A stretch of 64,000 bases of DNA from an uncultured Collinsella sp. (GCA_900541675.1 UQKU01000004.1:1-64000), one strand, 5' to 3'. Shown: positions 1 through 8,902, counted from the first letter of the stretch. Numbers and translations: made by a program. Notes: generated from the sequence alone by a model not told the origin.

Positions 1-177
1 ATCAACATCATCGACACCGCCGAGTTCGCGATCCCCGGCCTTGACGACGAGTTCCGCGTCATCGTGTCTCCGTGGATCCTCTCCTCGCTGATCACCGATC
101 GCCTTGCCGCTTACTACGAGACGGTCACCAAGCACAACCTCAACTACCGTCGTTACTATCACCAGTTCGACTACTAA
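1..177 (+). CDS. SIS-domain sugar deglycase/isomerase, C-terminal end (partial)
   Basis: Only the last 58 residues are in the window; the frame is open from base 1 and ends TAA TAG at 175-180. The C-terminus, ending RRYYHQFDY after a segment SPWILSSLITDRLAAYYE, resembles the C-terminal end of SIS-domain fructosamine-6-phosphate deglycases (FrlB/GfrE/GfrF type). These cytoplasmic enzymes split phosphorylated Amadori compounds delivered by a PTS or other transporter. The position just upstream of a mannose-family PTS fits this. A hairpin terminator separates it from the PTS genes, so they may be expressed at different levels. The active-site part lies outside the window, so the substrate is inferred. 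Confidence 0.6.
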   Translation: MNIIDTAEFAIPGLDDEFRVIVSPWILSSLITDRLAAYYETVTKHNLNYRRYYHQFDY

Positions 178-205
178 TAGTTGACCACTCATTTAAGAAG
201 CACCC

Positions 206-234
206 TGCCCGGGCGCATGCGTCCGGGCATTTTT
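206..234 (+). terminator. intrinsic terminator after SIS gene
   Basis: Stem TGCCCGG...CCGGGCA (206-212 with 223-229), extended inward by CG-rich pairs, is followed directly by five T's. It lies between the SIS gene and the PTS IIA gene, so it probably gives partial termination within a sugar operon. Confidence 0.75.
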
Positions 235-264
235 ATGCCGAAATTCGCTAGGAAGGGGAATCGA

Positions 265-681
265 ATGAGGCAGTTTATCGTGGCGTCCCATGCTCATTTT
301 GCGTCTGGAATCGTCGAGAGCATCGGCCTGCTTTCCGGCGAGCGCGAAAACGTCCATGCGCTCTCTATGTATGTCGACGGAAACGAGGACCTGGTCAAGG
401 AGGCCGCAGCGATTCTGGACGGCTTTGCCGCGGACGATGAAGTCGTCGTTTGCACCGACCTGTTCGGCGGCAGTGTCAACAACGAGTTCACCAAGATCGT
501 CCAGACGCGTCCCAACACGCATCTGGTGACCAATATGAACCTGCCGCTCCTTATTCAGCTGCTGTTCGTGCCCGAATCCACCCCGATCGATGAGGCCATT
601 CGCCAGATCGTCGAGGCGGACGACACCAAGGTCAAGTACGTCAACGACCTGCTGGGGCAGGCCGAACTCGATGAGTTTTAA
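265..681 (+). CDS. PTS system mannose-family EIIA component
   Basis: A 138-residue cytoplasmic phosphocarrier that takes phosphate from HPr and passes it to EIIB. His9 in ASHAHFASGI lines up with the phosphorylated His of ManX-type IIA domains, and the TDLFGGSVNN segment matches the family DLxGGS motif. The start at 265 is preferred because AGGAAGGGG lies 6-7 bases upstream; the reading frame is open further 5' but has no ribosome site there. It is the first gene of a IIA-IIB-IIC-IID run and is separate from IIB, unlike the fused E. coli ManX. Confidence 0.9.
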   Translation: MRQFIVASHAHFASGIVESIGLLSGERENVHALSMYVDGNEDLVKEAAAILDGFAADDEVVVCTDLFGGSVNNEFTKIVQTRPNTHLVTNMNLPLLIQLLFVPESTPIDEAIRQIVEADDTKVKYVNDLLGQAELDEF

Positions 682-698
682 TCGCTAGGGAGCACATC

Positions 699-1169
699 AT
701 GATTCAGATGATTCGCGTGGACTATCGACTGCTGCACGGCCAGGTTGCCGTTAGCTGGACTTCGGCTCTGGGTGCCGACTGCATCCTGTTGGTAAGCGAC
801 ACGGTCCTCAATGACAAGCTTCGTCTGCAGGCCCTGTCCCTTGCAAAACCGGAGGGCTGCAAGGTTGTCGTCAAAAACACCGAGGATGCCGTCAAGGCGC
901 TCCAGAGCGGTGTGACCGATAAGTACAAGCTCTTCGTGGTTTGCGAGACGATCCAGCAGGCCGGTGCCGTCGCCAAGGCGATGGGCGTCAAGAAGATCAA
1001 CCTCGGCAATGTTGCCTTTAGCGAGGATGCCCGCCAGGTCTCGACGAGTGTGTTCCTTACGCCCGAAAACGAGGCATACGTCAAAGAGCTGCTCGGCGAG
1101 GGCTACGAGCTGTTCATTCAGATGATTCCGGCAGATGCGAAGACTGACGCCGCGAAGGTCATCGGTTAG
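699..1169 (+). CDS. PTS system mannose-family EIIB component
   Basis: 156 residues, full length for a stand-alone IIB of the mannose/fructose/sorbose family. The N-terminal MIQMIRVDYRLLHGQV contains the phosphorylated His13 in the family motif R(I/L)DxRLxHGQV. It receives phosphate from the IIA just upstream (17-bp gap) and transfers it to sugar entering through IIC/IID. The downstream IIC gene starts 8 bases after its stop, so the genes are co-transcribed. Possible substrates are fructoselysine, glucoselysine or mannose-like sugars; the flanking SIS and isomerase genes favour an Amadori product or amino sugar. Confidence 0.92.
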   Translation: MIQMIRVDYRLLHGQVAVSWTSALGADCILLVSDTVLNDKLRLQALSLAKPEGCKVVVKNTEDAVKALQSGVTDKYKLFVVCETIQQAGAVAKAMGVKKINLGNVAFSEDARQVSTSVFLTPENEAYVKELLGEGYELFIQMIPADAKTDAAKVIG

Positions 1170-1177
1170 GGGCCATC

Positions 1178-1969
1178 ATGGTTATCAAGACAATCCTGAT
1201 TTTCCTTATTGCCCTTTTGGGCTATTCCGAGTGGCTGACCGGTACGAGCTACCTCCAGCGCCCGATTGTGCTCGGACCTCTGGTTGGCCTTGTCATGGGC
1301 GACATGGTGACCGGCACGATCATGGGCGCCACGATGGAGCTTGCCATGGTCGGCGCCATCTCGGTCGGTGCGTATAACCCGCCCGATACGATTTCCGGAA
1401 CCATCCTGGGTGTGTCGCTTGCCATGCAGGCCGGCGCGGACGCTTCGGCGGCCCTGACCCTGGGCATTCCCATCGCAACGATCGTCCTGGCGCTCGATAC
1501 GGCCCTGGGCCAGCCGGTGATGCTACTGCTGGTGCACCGTATCGACAAAAACGTCGAGGACGGGGACACCAAGGCCATCACGCGCAACATGCTCATCGCC
1601 GGTTACGCGCAGAGCTGGTGCGGCCTGCTGATTATTCCCCTGGCATTCTTCTTTGGCGCCGATGCTGTTGCCAGCCTGCTCAACATCATCCCCGATTTCG
1701 TTCAGACCGGCATGGATGTCGCCGCCGCCTTCTTGCCCGCACTCGGCTTTGCGATGCTCGCGCAGATGATTATGAACAAAACGGTGGCTCCGTTCTTCTT
1801 CGCTGGCTTCTTCCTCGTCGCCTACTTTGGCATTAGCACGACGGGCGTGGCGATCTTTGCCGCGATCATCGTCGTCGCGATGACGGTTTTGGGTGATAAG
1901 AAAAAAGCGGAGCAGCCCGCAGTGGCAACCGAGGATCCTGCGATTGGGAGTGGGTTCGATGAGTTTTAA
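1178..1969 (+). CDS. PTS system mannose-family EIIC component
   Basis: 263-residue integral membrane protein with several hydrophobic helices and the family-like segment GPLVGLVMGDMVTGTIMGATMELAMVG near the N-terminus (about residues 30-57). It forms the sugar channel with IID. The C-terminal tail is charged (KKAEQPAVATEDP). The IID start codon lies inside its 3' end, so translation is coupled. Confidence 0.9.
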   Translation: MVIKTILIFLIALLGYSEWLTGTSYLQRPIVLGPLVGLVMGDMVTGTIMGATMELAMVGAISVGAYNPPDTISGTILGVSLAMQAGADASAALTLGIPIATIVLALDTALGQPVMLLLVHRIDKNVEDGDTKAITRNMLIAGYAQSWCGLLIIPLAFFFGADAVASLLNIIPDFVQTGMDVAAAFLPALGFAMLAQMIMNKTVAPFFFAGFFLVAYFGISTTGVAIFAAIIVVAMTVLGDKKKAEQPAVATEDPAIGSGFDEF

Positions 1970-2795
1970 GTTTGAGTCTTCTTACGACGGGCTGATTTCC
2001 CGCGCAGACCTTAAGAAGCTGTTCTGGCGCTCGATTCCCTATGAGCATTCCTGGAACTACGAGCGTATGGGCCATATCGGCTTTATGTGGGCCCTTATGC
2101 CGATTCTTCGCAAGCTGTATCCGCAGGATGCGGACTTTAAGGCCGCCCTTAAGCGCCATATGGAGCTCTATAACGTCACGCCGTACATCTCGACGCTCCC
2201 CATGTCCATCGCCGCTGCAATGGAAGAGGTCAACGCTACTGACGATAGCTTTGACACGAGCGCGATCTCAAATGTCAAGCTTGCTTTGATGGGACCGCTG
2301 TCCGGTGTGGGCGATGCCTTCTACTGGGGCACGCTGCGAATTTTGGCAACGGGTGTCGGCACGTCGCTGGCGCTACAGGGCTCTATTCTTGGCCCGATTT
2401 TGTTCCTGCTCGTGTTCAATGTCCCTCACTACATCATCCGTTACCTGCTGACGTTTGTGGGGTATCGCTTTGGCTCGGACATGATCAGCAAGGTCCAGGA
2501 ATCGGGCATTATGGACACGATCGTCAAGATGGCCTCTATCATGGGCGCCATGGTGATCGGCGCTATGACCATGGAGATGGTCACCGTGGACATTCCGCTC
2601 ATGGTCGGTGCGGGCGATGGTGCTCAGACGCTGGCCGAGCTGCTCAACGGAATCTTCCCGGGCTTTGTCACGATGGGGCTGTTTGGAATCGTCTATCTCA
2701 TGCTCAAGAAGAAGATGAATCCGCTGCTTATCATGCTCGTGATCCTGCTCGTGAGTATCGCTGGCGCGTTCTTTGGAGTGCTTGGTGTCCAGTAG
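1959..2795 (+). CDS. PTS system mannose-family EIID component
   Basis: 278 residues. The N-terminal half is cytosolic with the family-typical SRADLKKLFWRS, QMERMGHIGF-like (ERMGHIGFMWAL) and LMGPLSGVGDAFYWGT segments; the C-terminal third is hydrophobic. IID pairs with IIC to form the permease. The start at 1959 overlaps the IIC gene by 11 bases and matches the usual MSFKFESS.. length of the family; an upstream extension in the same frame would lie wholly within IIC. Confidence 0.92.
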   Translation: MSFKFESSYDGLISRADLKKLFWRSIPYEHSWNYERMGHIGFMWALMPILRKLYPQDADFKAALKRHMELYNVTPYISTLPMSIAAAMEEVNATDDSFDTSAISNVKLALMGPLSGVGDAFYWGTLRILATGVGTSLALQGSILGPILFLLVFNVPHYIIRYLLTFVGYRFGSDMISKVQESGIMDTIVKMASIMGAMVIGAMTMEMVTVDIPLMVGAGDGAQTLAELLNGIFPGFVTMGLFGIVYLMLKKKMNPLLIMLVILLVSIAGAFFGVLGVQ

Positions 2796-2825
2796 AGTAT
2801 CCGTCATAATGAGAACAATGTAAGA

Positions 2826-2861
2826 GGGGGCGTCGCGCACACTGTGCTGCGGCGCCCTTTT
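2826..2861 (+). terminator. hairpin terminator after PTS genes
   Basis: GGGCG-CGC-CAC pairs with GTG-GCG-CGCCC around the loop at about 2840, followed by TTTT. It sits between IID and the isomerase gene, suggesting reduced read-through into the isomerase. Confidence 0.6.
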
Positions 2862-2878
2862 GCCGAAAGGTGGACAAG

Positions 2879-3715
2879 ATGGAGTATCCGCAGCTTGCCG
2901 TCATGAATATCAGCCATCGTTATTTTGACCTTGAGGAATTCTTTTCTTCGGCAGCGGCCTCGGGCTACACGTGTTGCGAGCTTTGGACCGGGGCGATGCA
3001 TCTGTATGTCGATTGCCATGGATACGATTCGCTCGAGCAGGTGCGGGAGCTGTCGCAGCGGTATGGGGTTCGGATTGTGGGGCTTTGTCCCGAACAGAAC
3101 AACCCCAAGCCGTGGAATATCGCGGCGCGCGGGAATGAGGCGCGTGCCCGCACGCTCGCGTACTTTAAGAACGTTGTGGATATCGCGGCGGAACTTGGAG
3201 CCGAGCAGGTCATGGTCTCGAGCGGCTGGGCATTTTTGAATGAGCCAATCGAGGACGCGTGTGGCCGCAGCGCCTCGATGCTGCGTGCGATTGCCGAGCA
3301 TGCGGGAGAGCGCGGTGTGCGACTGGTGCTCGAGGCCCTACAGCCGGTTGAGTCGATGATCGTGAACTCGGCGGCCGACACGAAGCGCATGATCGAGGCG
3401 GTTGATCATCCGGCACTTAAGGCGTGTCTGGATTTGGGCGCTATGGCGGTGGCGGGGGATACCATCGACGATTATTTCGATCTGCTTGGCGATGATGTCG
3501 CCCACGTGCATTTTGTGGATGTTGCGGCAGACGGCACGACGCATCTTGCCTGGGGTGACGGGGACCGCGATATGCGCGCCGACCTGGATAGGCTGGTGGC
3601 GCGCGGCTATCGCGGAGTTGTTTCGGCCGAGACCTATGACTGGCGCTATTTTGCCGACCCCGCAGCTGCCGATGCGCAGGTAATGGCAGAGTATCGTCGT
3701 GCGATTGGCGCCTAG
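2879..3715 (+). CDS. sugar phosphate isomerase/epimerase family protein
   Basis: 278-residue TIM-barrel protein of the AP-endonuclease-2-like superfamily. Visible segments include LVLEALQP (metal-binding Glu), AVDHPALKACLDLGAMAVAGD (strand with Asp), HVHFVDVA (His/Asp pair) and VSAETYDW (C-terminal Glu). These give the His/Glu/Asp metal site of the fold. The start at 2879 has AAAGG 8 bases upstream; a GTG at 2870 overlaps that ribosome site. It is the last gene of the PTS cluster and probably converts the imported sugar phosphate or its epimer. The exact reaction cannot be read from the sequence; similar genes accompany fructoselysine (FrlC epimerase) systems. Confidence 0.8.
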   Translation: MEYPQLAVMNISHRYFDLEEFFSSAAASGYTCCELWTGAMHLYVDCHGYDSLEQVRELSQRYGVRIVGLCPEQNNPKPWNIAARGNEARARTLAYFKNVVDIAAELGAEQVMVSSGWAFLNEPIEDACGRSASMLRAIAEHAGERGVRLVLEALQPVESMIVNSAADTKRMIEAVDHPALKACLDLGAMAVAGDTIDDYFDLLGDDVAHVHFVDVAADGTTHLAWGDGDRDMRADLDRLVARGYRGVVSAETYDWRYFADPAAADAQVMAEYRRAIGA

Positions 3716-3818
3716 GCGGGGTTGGGTTGCGGCAACCTACCCTATGTTTCCAAATGAATACGGTGTGAGCGGCTACGACGGATTTTCCCCGCAAGCACTC
3801 TAGTATGCTAAAGTACCC

Positions 3819-3853
3819 AGAAGACCGGCGGAGCTATGCCGGTCTTCTGTTCT
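3819..3853 (+). terminator. strong hairpin before the his operon
   Basis: AGAAGACCGGC (3819-3829) pairs perfectly with GCCGGTCTTCT (3838-3848), followed by GTTCT. It ends 31 bases before the hisZG start. It may terminate the isomerase transcript or act as a his leader attenuator; no His-rich leader peptide is visible. Confidence 0.6.
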
Positions 3854-3884
3854 ATATGAAACACAGCATGAGGAGGCTCACCAG

Positions 3885-5600
3885 ATGACGGCCACACCGT
3901 GGGGATTCCGGGACATATTGCCCGAGGAGGCTCAGGCGCGCGAGGAGATTGCGCTGACGGTGAAGGGCTGCTTTAGGGAGCATCATTACCTGCCGGTCGA
4001 GACGCCGCTGCTCGAGGACAAGGGCTCGCTCGAGGAGGGCGGCCGCATTGCGGACACGCCGTTTAAGCTCTTTGATGACGACGGTCGCCTGCTGGTGGTC
4101 CGTCCCGACAACACGCTGCCGATCGTTCGTCTGGTTTCGACTCGCATGCGCGCGGCCGATCTGCCGCTGCGCCTGCGCTATGAGGCGCCGGTGGTTCGCG
4201 AGTGTCAGCGCAATGCCGGTGGCTCGCGTCAGTTTACGCAACTGGGTTTTGAGCTCATCGGCGCGGGCGACACCGCGGGCGATGTCGAGATTGTCTCACT
4301 GGTCGCCGAGGCCGTGCGCAAGCTGGCACTTCCCGGTGCGCGCATTATCGCGGGCAGTGTGCGTCCGTTTAAGGAACTGCTTGCGGCGTGCGAAGATCGC
4401 GAGCTGGCTGCCGAGGCGCTGCGCTGCGTGCACGCCAACGACTTTGTGGGCCTCGATGCCCGCGTGGCGGCAAGCGCCGAGTCCGATGCCGTCAAGGTTG
4501 CCATTAGCGAGCTGCCGCGCTTGCACGGCGGCGCCGAGGTACTCGACCGCGTCGATGCGCTGCTGGCGGCGGCGGGCATTGTCGCGCCGCTCACGCGTGA
4601 GCTGCGCGCCCTGGTCGAGGGCCTGGCTCCCGGGGACGCCCAGGTGCTGTCGTTCGACTTCTCCATCATGAACTCGTTTGATTACTACACGGGTCTGGTC
4701 TTTAAGGCCTATGCCGGCGGCCTGCCTGACCCGGTCGGTTCGGGCGGCCGCTACGACTCCATCTTTACCGGCGCATTTGGCGACGGCATCGAGGTGCCGG
4801 CGGCGGGTTTCGCCTTTTCGCTCGAGCGTCTGGAGGCCGCGCGCACCTCGGCCGAGGACGCCGCCCCCGATGGCGACCACGCCGTGGGCCGTGGCGCCGA
4901 GGGCCCGCTACGCATCGCCGTGCCCAAGGGCTCGCTCAAGGCCGATACGCTCGACGTGCTCGAGGCCGCGGGCTTAGACGTCTCTGAGTTGCGCGACCCC
5001 GGCCGTCACCTGATCGTGCGCGGCCGCGACACGCGTGCCGGTAAGGGCGCGGTCGGCGATATCGAGTTTGTCATCGTGCGTCCCAGCGATGCGCCCGCCT
5101 TTGTGGGCTGCGGCGGTGCCGATTGCGGCATCTGCGGTTGGGACTCGCTTATCGAGGCAGACCTCAACCTGCTGCAGTTGGTCGATCTGGGTTACGGCCT
5201 GTGCACTTTCATTGAGGCGGAGCCCGCGTGGCGCGCCGGCCAGGCCGAGCGCAACTATGCCCGTCGCGGGTCGCTTCGCGTGGCCACCAAGTATCCGCGC
5301 ATCGCGAGCGCCTGGTATGCCGAGCGCGGCGTGAACGCCGATATCGTCTCGCTGCACGGCAACATCGAGCTGGGCCCCATCGTCGGCATGACCGATCGCA
5401 TCGTGGATATTACCGCCACGGGCGCCACGCTGCGCGATAACGACCTCGTTATTACTGGTCGCATCATGGACTGCACGGCCCGCTTCTTTGTCAATCCGGG
5501 CGCCGCACGTCTGGACCCGCGCGTACGCAATCTGGCAGATCGCTTGGCGGCAGCCGTGAAGGACAAGCATTTTGAGCCCGTTGCGGGCTCGGCACAATAG
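3885..5600 (+). CDS. hisZG: HisZ-HisG fusion: ATP phosphoribosyltransferase, regulatory plus catalytic
   Basis: One uninterrupted 571-residue frame encodes two proteins that are normally separate. Residues 1 to about 318 are HisZ, a class II HisRS-like regulatory subunit (WGFRDILPEEA, VRPDNTLPIVR, LRYEAPVVR, FDYYTGLVFKAY, GSGGRYD). A linker of about 20 residues (AAPDGDHAVGRGAEG) follows. Residues 341-571 are short-form HisG (LRIAVPKGSLKADTL, the Cys-rich GCGGADCGICGWD, and the PRPP-binding DITATGATLRDNDL at 508-521). The short HisG form needs HisZ, so fusion keeps 1:1 stoichiometry. It catalyses the first committed step of histidine synthesis. AGGAGG lies 9 bases before the ATG. Confidence 0.93.
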   Translation: MTATPWGFRDILPEEAQAREEIALTVKGCFREHHYLPVETPLLEDKGSLEEGGRIADTPFKLFDDDGRLLVVRPDNTLPIVRLVSTRMRAADLPLRLRYEAPVVRECQRNAGGSRQFTQLGFELIGAGDTAGDVEIVSLVAEAVRKLALPGARIIAGSVRPFKELLAACEDRELAAEALRCVHANDFVGLDARVAASAESDAVKVAISELPRLHGGAEVLDRVDALLAAAGIVAPLTRELRALVEGLAPGDAQVLSFDFSIMNSFDYYTGLVFKAYAGGLPDPVGSGGRYDSIFTGAFGDGIEVPAAGFAFSLERLEAARTSAEDAAPDGDHAVGRGAEGPLRIAVPKGSLKADTLDVLEAAGLDVSELRDPGRHLIVRGRDTRAGKGAVGDIEFVIVRPSDAPAFVGCGGADCGICGWDSLIEADLNLLQLVDLGYGLCTFIEAEPAWRAGQAERNYARRGSLRVATKYPRIASAWYAERGVNADIVSLHGNIELGPIVGMTDRIVDITATGATLRDNDLVITGRIMDCTARFFVNPGAARLDPRVRNLADRLAAAVKDKHFEPVAGSAQ

Positions 5601-5706
5601 CGCGAGCACGCACGGGCGCCCCAACGTCCGGGCTGCGGGCCGACTGACGCCGCCGCCCGGTCTCTCGTTTTTCGAACAAAAACCTCGACTGATAGGGGAT
5701 ACCGAT

Positions 5707-7143
5707 ATGAAGACTATCAAGCTTGCTCCCGGTGAGCGCCTCGTTACCAACCAGCTCAACCGCAAGGGCGTGCTGCCGCAAAACATCGTCGACGCCGCCC
5801 GCGATATCGTGGCCAACGTGCGTGCCAACGGCGATGCCGCGGTGCGCGATTACTGCCAGCGTTTTGACGGTGTTGAGCTGCAGAGCTTCCGTCTTCCGCA
5901 AGAGCAGATCGATGCCGCGCTCGAAGGCCTCGATCCGGCTTTTGTCGCGGCGCTCGAAAAGGCTGCACGCCAGATTCGCGAGTTCCACCAGCGCGAGGTC
6001 GAGCAGAGCTGGTTTACCACGCGCCCGGACGGCACGATGCTCGGCGTTAAGGTGACCCCACTTGCTGCGGCCGGTATCTACGTGCCGGGCGGTCGTGCAC
6101 AGTACCCTTCCACCGTGCTTATGAACGCCATTCCCGCCAAGGTGGCCGGCGTCAAACGCGTGGTCATGGTAACCCCACCGCAAAAGGATGGACTGATTAG
6201 CCCGTATACGCTCGCGGCCGCCAAGCTCGGCGGCGTGGACGAGATCTATATGGTGGGCGGCGCCCAGGCCGTGGCCGCGCTGGCGTGCGGCACCGAGACC
6301 ATTCCGCGCGTCGACAAGATCACCGGTCCGGGCAACGCCTTTGTTGCCGCTGCCAAGCAGATTGTCTCGGGCGACGTGGGAATCGACATGGTCGCTGGCC
6401 CGTCCGAGGTCTGCGTGCTGGCCGATGCCACGGCCAAGCCCATGGTGGTCGCGGCCGACCTGATGGCCCAGGCCGAGCACGATCCGTTGGCGGCCTGCTA
6501 TCTGGTGACCTGCGACGAGCAGTTTGCGCGCGAGGTCGAGGCCGGCATCGATATCCTGGTGGCGCAGTCCCCGCGTGCCGAGATCACGCGCGCCTCGCTC
6601 GATAACGAGGGCACCATCGTGGTGGCCGCCGACATGGCTGCCGCCGTCGAGGCGGTGAACACCGTGGCGCCCGAGCACCTGGAGCTGCACTGCAAGGATG
6701 CGATGGGCCTGCTTGGCGGCATTCGCAACGCCGGCGCCATCTTTGTGGGCGCTTGGAGCTCCGAGCCGCTTGGCGATTACGTTGCCGGTCCCAACCACAC
6801 GCTGCCGACCGGCGGCACGGCCATGTTCTCCAACCCGCTTTCGGTGGAAGAGTTCGTCAAGCGCTCGAGCGTCATTTGCTATACGCCCGAGGGCCTGCTC
6901 TCGGACGCTCCCGCGACGCAGCGCCTGGCCGAGGCCGAGGGCCTGTGGGCGCACGCGCTTTCCGCCGCCCTGCGTCGCCGCGTGCTGGAACAGGGCGAGG
7001 ATGCCGTGAGTGCCGAGTCGCTGGCCGCGGCCGACCTGACCAAGGTCGCCTGGCCGGGTGATGCCGTGGCGACGGTTGCCGAGGGCGTGGACCTGGCGGC
7101 TGCGGGCGCGGATGGCGCTGACGTGACCAGTGGGGAGGCCTAA
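5707..7143 (+). CDS. hisD: histidinol dehydrogenase
   Basis: 478 residues. It performs the last two oxidations, L-histidinol to L-histidine, using NAD and zinc. Family signatures are clear: AGIYVPGGRAQYPSTVLMNA, EIYMVGGAQAVAALA, DKITGPGNAFVAAAK, VAGPSEVCVLAD, MAQAEHDP and GPNHTLPTGG. The ATG at 5707 follows AGGGG and gives the usual N-terminus; the frame is open upstream but lacks a ribosome site. The C-terminal tail of about 45 residues is Ala/Gly-rich and longer than most. Second gene of the his operon, two bases from hisC. Confidence 0.96.
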   Translation: MKTIKLAPGERLVTNQLNRKGVLPQNIVDAARDIVANVRANGDAAVRDYCQRFDGVELQSFRLPQEQIDAALEGLDPAFVAALEKAARQIREFHQREVEQSWFTTRPDGTMLGVKVTPLAAAGIYVPGGRAQYPSTVLMNAIPAKVAGVKRVVMVTPPQKDGLISPYTLAAAKLGGVDEIYMVGGAQAVAALACGTETIPRVDKITGPGNAFVAAAKQIVSGDVGIDMVAGPSEVCVLADATAKPMVVAADLMAQAEHDPLAACYLVTCDEQFAREVEAGIDILVAQSPRAEITRASLDNEGTIVVAADMAAAVEAVNTVAPEHLELHCKDAMGLLGGIRNAGAIFVGAWSSEPLGDYVAGPNHTLPTGGTAMFSNPLSVEEFVKRSSVICYTPEGLLSDAPATQRLAEAEGLWAHALSAALRRRVLEQGEDAVSAESLAAADLTKVAWPGDAVATVAEGVDLAAAGADGADVTSGEA

Positions 7144-7144
7144 C

Positions 7145-8260
7145 ATGGCCGAGCTGACACCTCGTATGAAGGAGCTCGTCCAGCCCTACTTGGCCGGCAT
7201 TGAGTCCTACGATCCCAACTTTACGCCCACGCGCATCAACCTTTCGGCCAACGAGAACACCTATCCCGTACCTGCTGGCGTGCGCGAGGCGGTTGATGCG
7301 GCCTTGGCTGCCACGCCGCTCAACCGCTATCCCGATCCCATGTCCAACGACCTGCGCGATGAGCTCGCTGCCTGGCATGGCGTGGCACGTGAGAATATTT
7401 GCGCGGGAAACGGCGGCGATGAGCTGCTCTATAACTACCTGCTGGCGTTTGGCGGCGCGGGGCGGACCCTGCTCAACTGCCCGCCGTGCTTTAGCGAGTA
7501 CGCGTTCTTTGCGTCGCTTTGTCAGACCGAGGTGCGCGATGTGTGGCGCGATCCGGCGACCTTTGAACTCGACCAGGCGGCGGTGCTTGCGGCGGCGCCC
7601 GAGTGCAATCTGGCGATCGTGACCTCGCCCAATAACCCCACGGGCGATGTGACGCCGCTCGACTTTGTCGCGGCCCTGTGCGATGCGTGCCCCGGCATGG
7701 TCATGGTCGACGAGGCCTACGTTGAGTTTGCCGATGATTCGTTTGGCGCGGCTACCACGGCGCAGGGGCTTATCGCCGAGTATCCCAACCTGGTGATTCT
7801 GCATACGCTGTCCAAGGCGTTTGGCGCCGCCGGCGCGCGTCTGGGCTATGTGATTGCGGCGCCCGAGGTCATCGACGTGTTCGCGGCGATTCGCCAGATC
7901 TATTCGGTTAACGTGCTGAGCCAGGCCGCCGCGCTTGCCTGCGTGCGTGCCCGCGATGCGTACGCGCCCGTGGTGGCACAGGTTGCATCCGAGCGCGAGC
8001 GCGAACTGTGTGCCCTGCACGCAATGGCTGCCGAGGGTCTGCCCGTGGAGGCGTGGCCGAGCGCGGCGAACTTTGTGCTCGTGCGCACGCCGCATGCCAC
8101 GCACGTGCGCGAGCGTCTGCGCGACGAGTATTCGATTTTGGTGCGCGACTTTAGCTATGCGTCGGGGCTCGCGGACTGCCTACGTATTACCGTGGGTACC
8201 CCGCAAGAAAACGACGAGGTGCTGGCCGCGTTTACCACGCTGGTGAAGGAGGAGATGTAG
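7145..8260 (+). CDS. hisC: histidinol-phosphate aminotransferase
   Basis: 371-residue fold-type I PLP aminotransferase that converts imidazole acetol phosphate and glutamate to histidinol phosphate. Motifs: NLSANENTYPVP, AGNGGDELLYNY, TSPNNPTGD, MVDEAYVEFA and the PLP-lysine segment HTLSKAFGAAGARLGY. The ATG at 7145 is preceded by GGGGAGG within the hisD end; a GTG at 7130 is less likely. The hisB start codon follows the stop directly. Confidence 0.95.
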   Translation: MAELTPRMKELVQPYLAGIESYDPNFTPTRINLSANENTYPVPAGVREAVDAALAATPLNRYPDPMSNDLRDELAAWHGVARENICAGNGGDELLYNYLLAFGGAGRTLLNCPPCFSEYAFFASLCQTEVRDVWRDPATFELDQAAVLAAAPECNLAIVTSPNNPTGDVTPLDFVAALCDACPGMVMVDEAYVEFADDSFGAATTAQGLIAEYPNLVILHTLSKAFGAAGARLGYVIAAPEVIDVFAAIRQIYSVNVLSQAAALACVRARDAYAPVVAQVASERERELCALHAMAAEGLPVEAWPSAANFVLVRTPHATHVRERLRDEYSILVRDFSYASGLADCLRITVGTPQENDEVLAAFTTLVKEEM

Positions 8261-8848
8261 ATGGACCGCTATGCCGAGGTAACCCGCAAGACGGGCGAGA
8301 CCGACATTGTCGTAAAGCTCGACTTGGACGGATCTGGCGTGTGCGATATCTCGACCGGCGTGCCGTTTTTCGACCACATGCTCAACGCCTTTGGCCGCCA
8401 TGGTCTGTTCGATCTGACGGTGCACGCGGTGGGCGACGTGGAGGTCGATGCGCACCACACCGTCGAGGACACGGGCATTGTGCTGGGCGAGGCGTTTTGC
8501 CAGGCGCTGGGCGACAAGGCGGGTATTACGCGCTTTGCCGACGCGGCGATCGCCATGGACGAGACACTCGTGATGGCCGCCGTGGATATCTCGGGTCGCG
8601 GGCAGGCCTATTGCGAGCTGCCCGTGCCGACTGAGCGCGTGGGCAGCTTTGATACCGAGCTGGCCGTCGAGTTCTTCTATGCCTTTGCGCGCGATGCCAA
8701 GCTCACGCTGCACGTGCGCGAGCTGGCGGGCGGCAATTCGCACCACATTATCGAGGCCGCCTTTAAGGCCGTGGGCCGCACGATGCGCCGCGCCTGCGAA
8801 CTCGATCCCCGCGTGCAGGGTATCCCCAGCACCAAGGGCTCGCTGTAA
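8261..8848 (+). CDS. hisB: imidazoleglycerol-phosphate dehydratase (monofunctional)
   Basis: 195 residues, the normal length for the dehydratase alone, with no phosphatase domain. The metal-binding motifs are present in both halves: FDHMLNAFGRHG, DAHHTVEDTGIVLG, HVRELAGGNSHHIIEAAFKAVGR. The missing histidinol phosphatase activity is supplied by the PHP protein at 12328-13239. It directly abuts hisC. Confidence 0.96.
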   Translation: MDRYAEVTRKTGETDIVVKLDLDGSGVCDISTGVPFFDHMLNAFGRHGLFDLTVHAVGDVEVDAHHTVEDTGIVLGEAFCQALGDKAGITRFADAAIAMDETLVMAAVDISGRGQAYCELPVPTERVGSFDTELAVEFFYAFARDAKLTLHVRELAGGNSHHIIEAAFKAVGRTMRRACELDPRVQGIPSTKGSL

Positions 8849-8861
8849 CCGTCACAAGGGT

Positions 8862-8902
8862 AAAACCACCACGAAGATGCCTGTCCTCTTTGTGGTGGTT
8901 TT
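8862..8902 (+). repeat. perfect 11-bp inverted repeat between hisB and hisH
   Basis: AAAACCACCAC (8862-8872) and GTGGTGGTTTT (8892-8902) form a perfect stem with a 19-base loop. The T's are inside the stem, so it is not a classical terminator; a processing or polarity hairpin inside the operon is more likely. Confidence 0.7.

Noticed and set aside
3856..3888. Short frame MKHSMRRLTR before hisZG as a his leader peptide
   Set aside because: Only one His codon, and it lies after the hairpin instead of before it.
5491..7146. 551-codon minus-strand frame (also 53460-55151 and 38085-39734)
   Set aside because: Antisense shadows of hisD, the GH1 gene and purH, which have clear families on the plus strand.
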